A stretch of DNA of 64,000 nucleotides from Kitasatospora setae KM-6054 (GCF_000269985.1 NC_016109.1:3968001-4032000), one strand, 5' to 3'; positions 15,220 to 23,348 are shown, counted from the first letter of the stretch. Notes: generated by a model not told the origin, from the sequence alone. A program made the numbers and translations.

Positions 15220-17214
15220 TCAGCTCACGCTCGCAGCCACTCGGGCGCTCTCGTCGCCGGCCGGGGCTTCCCGGAGTCCCTCAGAGTCCTCTTCCTGGCC
15301 CAAGCAGAAAGCGCTCACAGGACAACTGCCACACGCGGGCTTCCGGGCCCGGCAGACCGTATTGCCGATCAGACGAAGACTGGCCATACGTAGGGGGGCG
15401 TTGTCTCCCGAGCCGACGATCCGCACGAGATCGACACGCCCGTCACTCAGACGGTTCGTACGGTCCGAGTCGCTACCGTTGAGACGTGCCGCGACGCGAA
15501 GCGCCCCCTGCCCGATCCAGAGCACGTCGTCGCCGTTCAGGAGTTTGAACAGCGACTGCTCGGCAGGCTTCATCTCGAGCAGTCTCACGACTTCGTCTTG
15601 GTGCTCCCGTGAGGCCCAGATCCGGCGGAGACCGACCACTGCTTCCAGCCGTTCCATCCGGGCACGTGCCGCAGGCGTGGGAGCGAGCTCCTTGAGCACG
15701 GCGACCTTCTGCGGGGACAGCACCTTCACGCCGCGGACCTGGTCGGCAAGAGCCTCCAGTTGGGCCTGCTGCAGCCGCGTTCCGGAGAGCAGCGCGACGA
15801 CCGCGGCCGTCAACTGGGGCAGGTGCCGACCAGGAAGGTTCACCCATTCGTCCGACCGCCGACGCTTTGCGGCCCAGCCGTCCAGCTCAGTGCGGATCCG
15901 ACTCCACCGGGACTCCAGGCCGTTCTCGGAGACCTTCCCCGGCACCGGGCGGAGGACCCTGGCAGCAGCCTCACCGAGGAGTGGCGGCACTGCGTTACCG
16001 ATCTGGCGGAAGGCGTCACTGCGCGTGCCAGCGAACCGGAACCAGTCGGGAAACGTCTGGATGCGCGCCGCCTCCCGGATCGTCAGCGTCCGGTTCTGGT
16101 CCGGATGGATGTACCAGTAGCCGTCCTTGGCGATGTGCGCAGTGATGGACCGGCTGCGCTGCGCCCAGTCGAGCTTCTTGTACTTGTCGGTGAAGCTGTC
16201 GGCCCTGTAACGGCGAAGCGACTCGTCGACTGCGGAGTAGAGCGTGTCCGACTCCATGGTCGAGAAGATCTCCCAGTCGTCCTTCCGTACGCGTCGGGTC
16301 ATGTGATCCCAGACGACTTCCTCGGACTGGTCCTGCTCCACACCTTCGCGCATCTTGGCGACGAACGCGGAAGGGGCCGGCGACGGCACGTACGGGGTCC
16401 GCCGGACGCCCACACGCTCGGTCGGCAGGATGTACGGGCGTCCGCCCGCGTACTCCTCCGTGGCGACGAGCAGCGGCGGCAGATCTGCGATGGCTTCGCG
16501 GAGGGTGACCGGTTCCTGGTCGGGCTCCCAGTCGAACTGCTCGACGTCGTTACGGGCGAGAAGGATGAGCCGCTTCCGGTGCTGGGGCACGCCATACCGC
16601 CAGGCGTCCACGAGACGGACCTGCGTTGCGTAACCGGCATTCTCCAGGCGCTGCTCGATGAACCGGACCACTCGGAAGTCGTCGCTGAGTCCCATGTCGG
16701 GGACGTTCTCCATGAGCACCGCCCGAGGCTTGACCACCTCGATGATGCGCAGGTACGACCGCCAGAGCTCCTTCCGGAGGTCGACAGGGTTGCGCCCGTG
16801 GTTCTCGACGAGGTCACGGATCTTGCTGCGCCCGGCTCGGCTGAACGGCTGGCAGGGAGGACCACCTGCGACGAGGTCGATTCGACCGGCGGCGGGCTGC
16901 AGGAGCGTGAGGAGCTCCTCCAGCGCAGCTGGCTCACCCAGGTCGACATCCAGGCTCATGCCCGGGAAGTTCGCGGCATGTGTCTCGAGAGCAGGACCAC
17001 TATGATCCACCGCTGCCGCGAGGGTCCAGCCAGCCCGGGTCAGTCCAAGGCTAAGCCCGCCCGCGCCGGAGAAAAGATCAAGGGCGAGCCGCTTGTCGGC
17101 TCCGAACGATTCGAGCCACTTGGGGAAGTCCTCGCGACGGCAGCTGTCCTGGTGCGCCACGAGCGGAAGGTAGTCGCTCCGCTCAAGTGGGACGCCGTAG
17201 ACCTGCTTGGCCAC
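15220..17214 (-). CDS. DNA cytosine-5 methyltransferase fused to an endonuclease III-like Fe-S domain
   Basis: Encodes 664 residues from GTG 17214 (GGAGG 8 bp upstream). Residues 43-410 are a C5-methyltransferase: motif I D46LFSGAGG, motif IV GGPPCQPFS with catalytic C121, motif VI E169NV, motif VIII QHRKRLI and motif X QIGNAVPP (N407). The remaining 250 residues are not a target-recognition tail. They resemble HhH-GPD DNA glycosylases: a WIGQGALRVAARL hairpin-like segment and a terminal Fe-S loop with C621, C628, C631 and C637 (C-x6-C-x2-C-x5-C), nearly the same as in the chromosomal Nth at the window's right end. The position of the lyase Lys appears substituted, suggesting a MIG/MutY-type monofunctional glycosylase or a structural role. 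First gene of the six-gene operon. Confidence 0.9.
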   Translation of the reverse strand: MAKQVYGVPLERSDYLPLVAHQDSCRREDFPKWLESFGADKRLALDLFSGAGGLSLGLTRAGWTLAAAVDHSGPALETHAANFPGMSLDVDLGEPAALEELLTLLQPAAGRIDLVAGGPPCQPFSRAGRSKIRDLVENHGRNPVDLRKELWRSYLRIIEVVKPRAVLMENVPDMGLSDDFRVVRFIEQRLENAGYATQVRLVDAWRYGVPQHRKRLILLARNDVEQFDWEPDQEPVTLREAIADLPPLLVATEEYAGGRPYILPTERVGVRRTPYVPSPAPSAFVAKMREGVEQDQSEEVVWDHMTRRVRKDDWEIFSTMESDTLYSAVDESLRRYRADSFTDKYKKLDWAQRSRSITAHIAKDGYWYIHPDQNRTLTIREAARIQTFPDWFRFAGTRSDAFRQIGNAVPPLLGEAAARVLRPVPGKVSENGLESRWSRIRTELDGWAAKRRRSDEWVNLPGRHLPQLTAAVVALLSGTRLQQAQLEALADQVRGVKVLSPQKVAVLKELAPTPAARARMERLEAVVGLRRIWASREHQDEVVRLLEMKPAEQSLFKLLNGDDVLWIGQGALRVAARLNGSDSDRTNRLSDGRVDLVRIVGSGDNAPLRMASLRLIGNTVCRARKPACGSCPVSAFCLGQEEDSEGLREAPAGDESARVAASVS

Positions 17215-17688
17215 AGTACGAACCTCCACACCGACGACGAGAACGACCACCAGGAGATCACGGAACTACTGGTGAGGGCAAGAATCCGAGCCCGAGATTC
17301 GATGGTCGGATGGCCTGCCAGCCGCCTGACTCGGCATCTACTTCACATGATACCGGGGAGTAGGACGGCACCTCTTTCGCCCGTCGTGTCCGCGACCGAG
17401 CCGAGCCTATGGGATGGCAGTGACATCTTGCAGGAATGTCCGGAATTCAGTGACTGACCTTCTGGAGTGCCGCTCGTCAGCCAAACGACAGCAGAAGCCC
17501 GAGGTCACGAGTGTCACGCCAGGCGGCCCAACACTGCCGGATCGGCCTTGGCCGGTTCACCATCCTCCACAGCCATGCGTCGGACCCTTCCCAAGAGACC
17601 ACGGAAGCACCGCGGCCTACGGAACTGCCGTCCATCGCCACGGTCGGGGCCCGCGTTGTCCGCGCAAGCACTCCAGGCGCAGTCGAGC
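17215..17688. other. gap between the methyltransferase and the broken phosphotransferase
   Basis: About 470 bp without a convincing gene. It should hold the promoter of the leftward six-gene operon; the most promoter-like hexamer on the minus strand is TATCAT at 17352-17347. That would leave a leader of about 125 nt before the methyltransferase start. Nearby frames look accidental. Confidence 0.45.
17347..17352 (-). promoter_or_regulatory. possible -10 box for the restriction-like operon
   Basis: TATCAT on the minus strand, about 130 bp upstream of the methyltransferase GTG. No convincing -35 box at 17 bp. Low certainty. Confidence 0.3.
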
Positions 17689-18515
17689 TTACTGGCCTGC
17701 GTGGGGATGCTGGCATGCGGATTGGAGGGCGAAGCACACGAGGCTGAGCTCACGTGCGTCCGGAAGCACTGGGTAGCGCGACCAGCACTGGACGTCAGCG
17801 TCACCGTATGCGCGGCAGAGCGCTCGGTAGTCGGCCTCGGCGAGCTCGCCGAAAGTGCCGCGTGACACGGCGGTGCTGGTGACCTCCCATTCAGGGGGAC
17901 CGACTGAGGTGCATTCGAAGTCGAGGAGGAGGGCGGTGCCGTCGTCGAGGACGGCTACGTTGCCAGGCCAGGCGTCACCGTGGATGACGGCATCCGACAT
18001 ACCGGCCGGTAGGTCGACCCAGGCTCCGCGTAGCAGGTCCAAGCGGTTGACGAGCCACGCCCGCGCTTCCGGGTCGAGGCCGGCCTCCTGAATACGCTCC
18101 GCAAGCCGTACGAACGGGTCCAGGTGGCCGAGGTCGATGTCGGTGGGCACGGGGAGCGTGTGCTGCCGGCGGAGGAGGTGGGCCAGGTCGGTGATGATAC
18201 CGGGGCGGTGCGACGGAAGCTCCTGCCAGAATGTGATGGCGCGACCCCCGGCGTCGACGGCTTGCTCCAGCTCGGAGATCGGCCGCACCGCCGGTACGTC
18301 GTTGGCCGCCAACCAGCGGGCGACGGCGACTTTGCGGGCCGCGGCTCTGTGCTGACCTTCGCGGGAGATCCGGGCGGCAATCCTGCCGGCCAGGCGCCGG
18401 AGGGCGTTCCGCCCAGTCGGATCACCTCTGCCTGGCGGGCGGCTTCGAGGCCGACCAGGCAGCAATCCTGGACGAGGCGGGTCCGGCCTGCCTGGACGGC
18501 CGCGGTGGTGGTCAT
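17689..18515 (-). pseudogene. aminoglycoside phosphotransferase-like gene, frameshifted
   Basis: The kinase-like body (from the NALRRLAGRIAARIS segment to the stop at 17689) has the APH signature: HGDAWPGNV with the catalytic Asp, then LLLDFE with the metal-binding Asp. The matching N-terminus lies in another frame: it starts at ATG 18515 and encodes MTTTAAVQAGRTRLV to AEVIRLGG. The two join near 18411, where one base appears to be missing between the LGG and NALRR codons. The C-terminus also ends sooner than I would expect for the family. The ATG overlaps the stop of the upstream small gene (ATGA). The frameshift could be real decay or a sequencing error. An intact protein would phosphorylate a small molecule, not necessarily an antibiotic. 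Confidence 0.75.
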
Positions 18516-18857
18516 GCGGTCAGGGCCTTCTTGATCCTGGCGTTGAGCTCGTCGGTGCTAGGGGCATGATGCTGGGTGGCGAGGTTGCCGAAGCGAGTGA
18601 GGTCGGTGGCTGCGCGGCGGCAGCGGACGCGGCCGACGTCGTCAAGAGCGATATTCCCGATGACCGCCGCCTCGGCTGGGTCGCCGGAGAGGGGTGTCCG
18701 ACAGATGGTGGGTTCGGCCGATGCGGGTAGTGCCCGTCGATGGGGGCCTACGGGCACCGTGGGCGCGGGCCTTGGCCTGGGAGCGGCCACCCGTCCACAG
18801 GCTCCCACTGATGCGCTCGACCGTGGGCGCCTTCGAGGCCGCCATCTGCGAGGTCAT
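18512..18857 (-). pseudogene. small hypothetical gene, probably frameshifted
   Basis: The 3' part, ending STDELNARIKKALTA with a stop overlapping the phosphotransferase ATG, looks like a genuine coupled small protein (VIGNIALDDVGRVRCRRA, TDLTRFGNLATQHHAPS). Its 5' part seems to lie in another frame from ATG 18857 (MTSQMAASKAPTVERISG), which has an AAAGGA-type site upstream. The frames would join around 18690. No known function. The pair (small protein plus phosphotransferase) looks like a decayed two-gene unit at the right end of the island. Confidence 0.45.
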
Positions 18858-19173
18858 CGAGCTTGATCCTTTCAGCAACATCCCCGGAAAGAGGTCACTC
18901 AAAGCGACGAGGGATTGATTGCGACCACAGCAGACGTTCCCGACCCATTTCATGATCATTGCCAGTCCGGGCAAGTTTCGGGCAAGTTCAGGAGCTATGG
19001 TTACACGCAGTGCTGGCCACCAGCATCCGCAAGGGGCAAGAAAGTGCAGGCCAGAGCTACACCTTTGGGGTGTCGCCCTTCCGAAGCTACGCGCTGTAAT
19101 CAAATCCCGATGCATCTGGCATGCATTGGTTTGGCCGACAAATCGGGCACTCGCTCCATGGCCAACAGAACGT
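18858..19173. other. non-coding right end of the island
   Basis: About 315 bp between the decayed small gene and the tRNA terminator, of visibly lower G+C. It holds the second tandem CCGGGCAAGTT pair (18967-18988). I see no gene. It is probably the other arm of the attachment region. Confidence 0.45.
18967..18988 (+). repeat. tandem CCGGGCAAGTT / TCGGGCAAGTT pair, right end
   Basis: Two 11-bp copies in the same orientation as the pair at 836-857, with one base difference. It lies about 230 bp inside the right attachment repeat. Candidate recombinase arm site. Confidence 0.6.
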
Positions 19174-19208
19174 AAAAAAACCCCAGGTCAGGGGCCTGAC
19201 CTGGGGTT
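19174..19208 (-). terminator. element-supplied terminator of tRNA-Thr
   Basis: A GGTCAGG-containing 14-bp stem is followed on the minus strand by a run of seven T. It lies just downstream of the tRNA 3' end. It is different in sequence from the hairpin beside attL, so the element brought its own replacement terminator. Confidence 0.85.
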
Positions 19209-19215
19209 CACGATG

Positions 19216-19258
19216 GAGCCGCCTATGGGATTCGAACCCATGACCTACGCATTACGAG
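19216..19258 (-). repeat. attR: 43-bp repeat within tRNA-Thr
   Basis: Identical to 664-706. Covers the anticodon loop to the discriminator base plus one base of the encoded CCA. The rest of the tRNA (19259-19290) is chromosomal. Confidence 0.92.
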
Positions 19259-19290
19259 TGCGTTGCTCTGGCCAACTGAGCTAAGGCGGC
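19217..19290 (-). tRNA. tRNA-Thr(CGT)
   Basis: Folds as a complete 74-nt cloverleaf: 7-bp acceptor GCCGCCT/AGGCGGC, a D-arm with AGCTCAGTTGGCCAGAGC, an anticodon loop CTCGTAA with anticodon CGT between ACGCA and TGCGT, and a T-arm with GGTTCGAATCC. The CCA end is encoded at 19214-19216. The equivalent position at attL lacks CCA, so the CCA was supplied by the island. The island entered in the 3' half and restored the gene. Confidence 0.96.
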
Positions 19291-19407
19291 ACCGCTGTCA
19301 GTGACCCGACCGCAGGGGGTAAGGGTCGCATCGGCAACGCGCGCCAGTCTACACAGTTTCCGGTGGTGATCCGTACGCGGGCCCTGGCGGGGTCGGGCCG
19401 GGCGGGG

Positions 19408-20070
19408 TCAGGCGGAGGAGACGGCGAGCTTGGCGGCGAAGCCGGCGAAGAGGACGGCGACGGAGGAGGTGAGGCCGGCGGAGAGGCGCTTGCGGCGGCG
19501 GAAGGCGTTGGCGAGCGTGGTGCCAGTGAAGATCAGCAGGGAGAGGTAGAGGAAGGAGAAGGTCTGCAGGACGCCGCCGAGGAGGGCGAAGGAGAGGGCG
19601 GGGGCGCCGTAGGAGGGGTCGACGAACTGGGTGAAGAAGGAGAGCAGGAAGAGGATCGCCTTGGGGTTGAACAGGCTGATCACCAGTGCCCGGCGGAACG
19701 GCCGCTCACCGTTCGCGTCGTCCGCGCTCGTGCCCGCGGCGGCGCCGTCCGCGACGGCGAGGGCGCGTTCGCGCCACATCTGGCGGGCGGCCCGCAGCAT
19801 GCCGTAGCCGATCCACAGCAGGTAGGCGGCGCCGCCGAACTTGACCACCGCGAAGACCGCGGGGTTGGTCCGGAGCAGGGAGGCCGCGCCGAGCGCGGTG
19901 AGGCTGATCAGGACGAGGTCGCCGAGGAAGACGCCGCAGGCCGCGCGGTAGCCGGTGCGTATGCCCTTGCGGGCGGCGACGGAGAGCACGTAGAGGGAGT
20001 TGGGTCCGGGCAGCAGGACGATGGCCAGTGCGCCGAGGACGTAGGTGGCCAGGTCGTGGACTCCGAGCAC
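19408..20070 (-). CDS. leuE: LysE/LeuE-family amino-acid exporter
   Basis: Encodes 220 residues from GTG 20070 with GGAG 6 bp upstream; an ATG at 20127 is a weaker alternative. The N-terminal LATYVLGALAIVLLPGPNS segment is the LysE/RhtB signature (PGPN) in the first membrane helix. Five or six hydrophobic helices are visible, with the FNPKAILFLLSFFTQF segment typical of the second half. These proteins export amino acids such as leucine or homoserine, driven by proton motive force. It is the first chromosomal gene to the right of the island. The leuE symbol is by similarity; the substrate is unproven. Confidence 0.88.
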   Translation of the reverse strand: MLGVHDLATYVLGALAIVLLPGPNSLYVLSVAARKGIRTGYRAACGVFLGDLVLISLTALGAASLLRTNPAVFAVVKFGGAAYLLWIGYGMLRAARQMWRERALAVADGAAAGTSADDANGERPFRRALVISLFNPKAILFLLSFFTQFVDPSYGAPALSFALLGGVLQTFSFLYLSLLIFTGTTLANAFRRRKRLSAGLTSSVAVLFAGFAAKLAVSSA

Positions 20071-20204
20071 TGCGGTCTCCAGGGAGCGGGCGGGGCGGAT
20101 CGGGGTACGCCGAAGGGGCTGCGCCATGGTAGCTGCCAGCCCCTTCGAGCAGGAACACTCCTGACAGTCCCGCTGCCGCCCCGCACCGCCCGTCCGGCGG
20201 TCGC

Positions 20205-21809
20205 TCAGTCCTTGCAGACCTTCCCGTTGGCGGGCGCCTCCCCGCCGAGCAGGTAGCCGTTGATCGCGCCGTCGACGCAGGCGTTCTGCCGCTGGTACGC
20301 GGTGTGCCCGTCGCCCTCGTAGGTGAGCAGCCGCCCGGCCTCCAGCTGTCCGGCCAGCGACTTCGCCCAGGCGTACGGGGTGGCCGGGTCGCGGGTGGTA
20401 CCGACGACCACGATCGGGTCGGAGCCCGCCGCCCGGATGGTGTGCGGGGCGCCGGTGGCCTTGTCGGGCCAGTACGCGCAGCCGAGCGCCATCCAGGCCA
20501 TGTCGCGGCCGAAGTGCGGGGCGGCCTTCTCGAAGGCGGGGACGGCGGCGGCGACCGCGGCCGGGTCGGCGAACGGAGCGGGCAGGTCGAGGCAGTTGAC
20601 GGCCATGTTGGCGTACATCAGGTTCTCGTAGCCGCCGTCCCGGTCGCGGCCGTAGTAGCTGTCGGAGAGCTTGAGCAGTCCGCTGCCGTCGCCGGCCCGC
20701 GCGGTGGTCAGGGCCTCGCGCAGGTAGGACCAGAGCGTCTCGGCGTACATCGCCTGGGCGACGCCGGTGAGCGCCAGCGACTCGGTCAGCGGGCGGTTCT
20801 GGTCGGTGGGCAGCGGCTTGGCGTCGAGCCGCGCGAACAGCGCGGTGAGCTCGGTGCCGGCCTGCTGCTCGCTGCGGCCCAGCGGGCAGTCGTCGCGGCC
20901 CGCGCAGTCCTTGGCGAACGCCTTCCAGGCGGTCTCGAAGCCGCCGGCCTGGGTGAGGTTGCCGGTGGCGGCGTCCAGCGAGGGGTCCATCGCGCCGTCC
21001 AGGACGACCTTGCCGACCTTGCCGGGGAACAGGCCCGCGTACGTCGCGCCCAGGAAGGTGCCGTACGACTTGCCGACGTAGTTGAGCTTCCGGTCGCCGA
21101 CCAGCGCCCGCAGCACGTCCATGTCGCGGGCCGCCTCGACGGTGGAGACGTGGCCGAGCAGCTCACCCGCCTCGGCCCGGCAGCCGGCCGCGAACTCCTG
21201 GTCGGCGGCCACCAGCGCGTCGATCTCGCGCTGGTCGTCGGGGGTGAGGTCGGTGGCGGTGTAGGCGTCCATCCGCGGGCCGGTCAGGCAGGTGACCGGG
21301 GCGGACCGGCCGACCCCGCGCGGGTCGAAGCCGACCAGGTCGTAGCTGGAGCGGACGCCCGCGTCGTAGCGCGCCGCGACCCGCTCCACGTAGTCGACCG
21401 CCGAACCGCCGGGACCGCCCGGGTTGAGCAGCAACGAGCCGATCCGGTGCCCCGTGCCGCCCGCGGGCTTGCGGACGGCGGACAGCTCCACCTCGCGCCC
21501 GTCCCCGGGGTGCGCGTAGTCCAGCGGCACCTTGAAGGTGGCGCACTCGAAGCCGGAGTCGCACGCCTGCCAGCCCAACTTCTGCGCGTAGTACGGGGCG
21601 AGGGCGGCGGCCGGCTCGGCCGGCAGCGGCTCCAGCGGGGTGGCCCCGGCGGCCGGGACGCCCGGCACGCTGTCCGTCGACTGGCCCGGGGTGCCGGACG
21701 GGGTCCCGGAGGCGGCCGGGTGCCCCGAGGTGCAGCCCGCCAGCAGCAGCGACACGGCGGCGGCCAGCGCGGCGGCGGGCAGCAGCCGACGGGTCCGGGC
21801 GACTGTCAT
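20205..21809 (-). CDS. secreted lipoprotein alpha/beta-hydrolase, tripeptidyl aminopeptidase type
   Basis: Encodes 534 residues. The N-terminus is a lipoprotein signal peptide ending LLLAGC, so the mature enzyme is anchored by its Cys outside the cell. The core has the oxyanion-hole GGPGGS motif (LNPGGPGGSAVDYV) and the nucleophile elbow GKSYGT. A TAP-like C-terminal domain carries the Asp (GTTRDPATP) and His (EGDGHTAYQ) of the triad. This matches the S33 peptidase/SlpD-type exported aminopeptidases of streptomycetes, which remove N-terminal peptides during growth and development. It is transcribed leftward like its neighbours, with a gap of 134 bp to leuE. Substrate not known. Confidence 0.9.
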   Translation of the reverse strand: MTVARTRRLLPAAALAAAVSLLLAGCTSGHPAASGTPSGTPGQSTDSVPGVPAAGATPLEPLPAEPAAALAPYYAQKLGWQACDSGFECATFKVPLDYAHPGDGREVELSAVRKPAGGTGHRIGSLLLNPGGPGGSAVDYVERVAARYDAGVRSSYDLVGFDPRGVGRSAPVTCLTGPRMDAYTATDLTPDDQREIDALVAADQEFAAGCRAEAGELLGHVSTVEAARDMDVLRALVGDRKLNYVGKSYGTFLGATYAGLFPGKVGKVVLDGAMDPSLDAATGNLTQAGGFETAWKAFAKDCAGRDDCPLGRSEQQAGTELTALFARLDAKPLPTDQNRPLTESLALTGVAQAMYAETLWSYLREALTTARAGDGSGLLKLSDSYYGRDRDGGYENLMYANMAVNCLDLPAPFADPAAVAAAVPAFEKAAPHFGRDMAWMALGCAYWPDKATGAPHTIRAAGSDPIVVVGTTRDPATPYAWAKSLAGQLEAGRLLTYEGDGHTAYQRQNACVDGAINGYLLGGEAPANGKVCKD

Positions 21810-22043
21810 GGCGGTGGGTCCTCTCCCCTGGGGACGGCTCGGCGACCGGGGCCGGCATCGGGAAGCCCGAGCCTAGCGGGGACCGCCGCCCCGCCCGGCG
21901 ACTCGCCCCGCCCACCACCCCGGCCGGCCGATCATCACACCGCCGATCGCACCACACCGCACGCCGAACGGCCCAACCCCGGCCCCGCGCCCAGCTCCGC
22001 GCCCCGGCTCAGGCGCGCCAACCCCGCCTCCGCCCCGCCCCCG

Positions 22044-23141
22044 CTACTTGGCGAGCTGCTCCGCCAGGTACTGCACCGCCGCCCGCACCAGCCGCAGCCG
22101 CTCCCGCTCCGGCGTGTAGTCCTGCACCACCTCCGACGTGCGGATCCGCGCCCGCGACTTGGCGTCCCGCAGGGCCGTCTGGACGGCCCGCCCGGAGCTC
22201 TGCCCGTCCGCGTCCCGCTTCGCCGCCGCCAGCAGCAGCCGCGCCTCGGCCGCCGCGGGCGCCTCCGCCGCCGCCCCGGCCAGCGCCCGCGCGTCGTACC
22301 GGCCGGAGACGGCCGCAGCCGCCCCGTACAGGTCCGGACGGGACAGCCCGGCCGCCGCCGCGCAGGGCGCGCCGCCGTCCACGCCGAGCACGCTCCAGCC
22401 CGCGGGGCCGGCCGGCAGGGTGCGGAAGGACGCGCCGACCGCCGAGCGCAGCGCCGGGTCGTCCGCGACCGCCTGCGGGGCGGCCGCCAGCAGGTCGCAG
22501 GGGTGCCCGGTGCCGCCGGGCGCCTCGGGGGCGACCACCACGAACGGACGCGCCTTGCCCTGCTGCACGGCCGCCGCCACGCCGTCGAACACGTCCGGCA
22601 GGTCGGCGTCGGCCGTCCGCCCGGGCGTACCGGAGTGCAGCACGATCACCGGGAACCGCTCCGCCGTCCGCTGCCCGTACTCGGCCGGCAGCCACACCCG
22701 GACCGCCCGGGCCCGCCCGTCCGGCCCCGGCACCGAGCCCTGCAGCAGCTCCCCGCCCGCCACCCGGCCCACGCTCGCGAACGCCACCGGCGCGACCGAC
22801 CCCGCGGCCGACGCCGACCCCGCAGCCGAGGCCGACGCCGACACCACGGTCGGGGCCGGGGGCACCGCCGCCCGGTCCGCGCTGCCCGCCTCCGCCGCGA
22901 CCACCCGCACCGCCCCGCGCCCGCCCCGCTCCCCCAGCAGCACCGCCACCGCCAGCGCGCTCACGCAGGTCAGGCAGAGCGCCGCCGCCCCCGCCCGCAC
23001 CAGCACCGGCCGCGCCTCCGCCACCAGCTCGTACGTCTGCGCGGCCCGCAGGTCCCGCCAGCGCGCCATCGCCGAACGGGCCAGCCAACTGCCCGCCACC
23101 GCAGCCACCAGCAACAACAGGACGAGGAGCGAACGGGGCAT
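22044..23141 (-). CDS. membrane-anchored esterase-like protein
   Basis: Encodes 365 residues from ATG 23141 (GAGGTGG about 8 bp upstream). The first 25 residues are a transmembrane segment or signal anchor, and a second hydrophobic helix lies around residues 45-70. After a Ser/Ala-rich linker (SASASAAGSASAAGS) comes an esterase-D-like domain: VRVWLPAEYG, FPVIVLHSGTPG, FVVVAPEAPGGTG. The expected GxSxG nucleophile is GVDGG here, so the catalytic Ser is not evident. The protein may therefore be a non-catalytic relative of mycolyl-transferase/esterase proteins. It lies between the S33 peptidase and holB. Confidence 0.72.
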   Translation of the reverse strand: MPRSLLVLLLLVAAVAGSWLARSAMARWRDLRAAQTYELVAEARPVLVRAGAAALCLTCVSALAVAVLLGERGGRGAVRVVAAEAGSADRAAVPPAPTVVSASASAAGSASAAGSVAPVAFASVGRVAGGELLQGSVPGPDGRARAVRVWLPAEYGQRTAERFPVIVLHSGTPGRTADADLPDVFDGVAAAVQQGKARPFVVVAPEAPGGTGHPCDLLAAAPQAVADDPALRSAVGASFRTLPAGPAGWSVLGVDGGAPCAAAAGLSRPDLYGAAAAVSGRYDARALAGAAAEAPAAAEARLLLAAAKRDADGQSSGRAVQTALRDAKSRARIRTSEVVQDYTPERERLRLVRAAVQYLAEQLAK

Positions 23142-23348
23142 GGGGACGCACCACCTCGGGGAAGGACCGGCCGCCGGACGCGAGCGCGTGGTCAGTGCAC
23201 AGGGTGCAAGACCACCTGCCCGCTGACCCGGGAGCGGTACGGGCGTCTCGGCACGTTCACTCGAACGAGCGACGCCCGGCTGCCGCAACGGAGCCCGGCG
23301 CCGACCACGCGCCCCACCGCCCCGCGCCCCGCCCTCAACCCTCAGCCC

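Larger units (their letters stand above)
664..19258. mobile_element. integrated genomic island in tRNA-Thr(CGT), carrying defence genes
   Basis: Perfect 43-bp direct repeats bound about 18.55 kb. The interior is visibly less G+C-rich than either flank. Cargo in order: DUF6907 protein, AbiEii-type toxin-antitoxin, unknown protein, double-GHKL ATPase and response regulator, a six-gene restriction-like operon on the minus strand (methyltransferase, paraMORC-like ATPase, Z1 helicase, PD-(D/E)XK protein, AIPR protein, Vsr), and a broken phosphotransferase. I found no integrase, excisionase, Rep or Tra protein in any frame between the repeats. The element may therefore be immobile, mobilised in trans, or a remnant whose int gene was lost. 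Confidence 0.88.
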
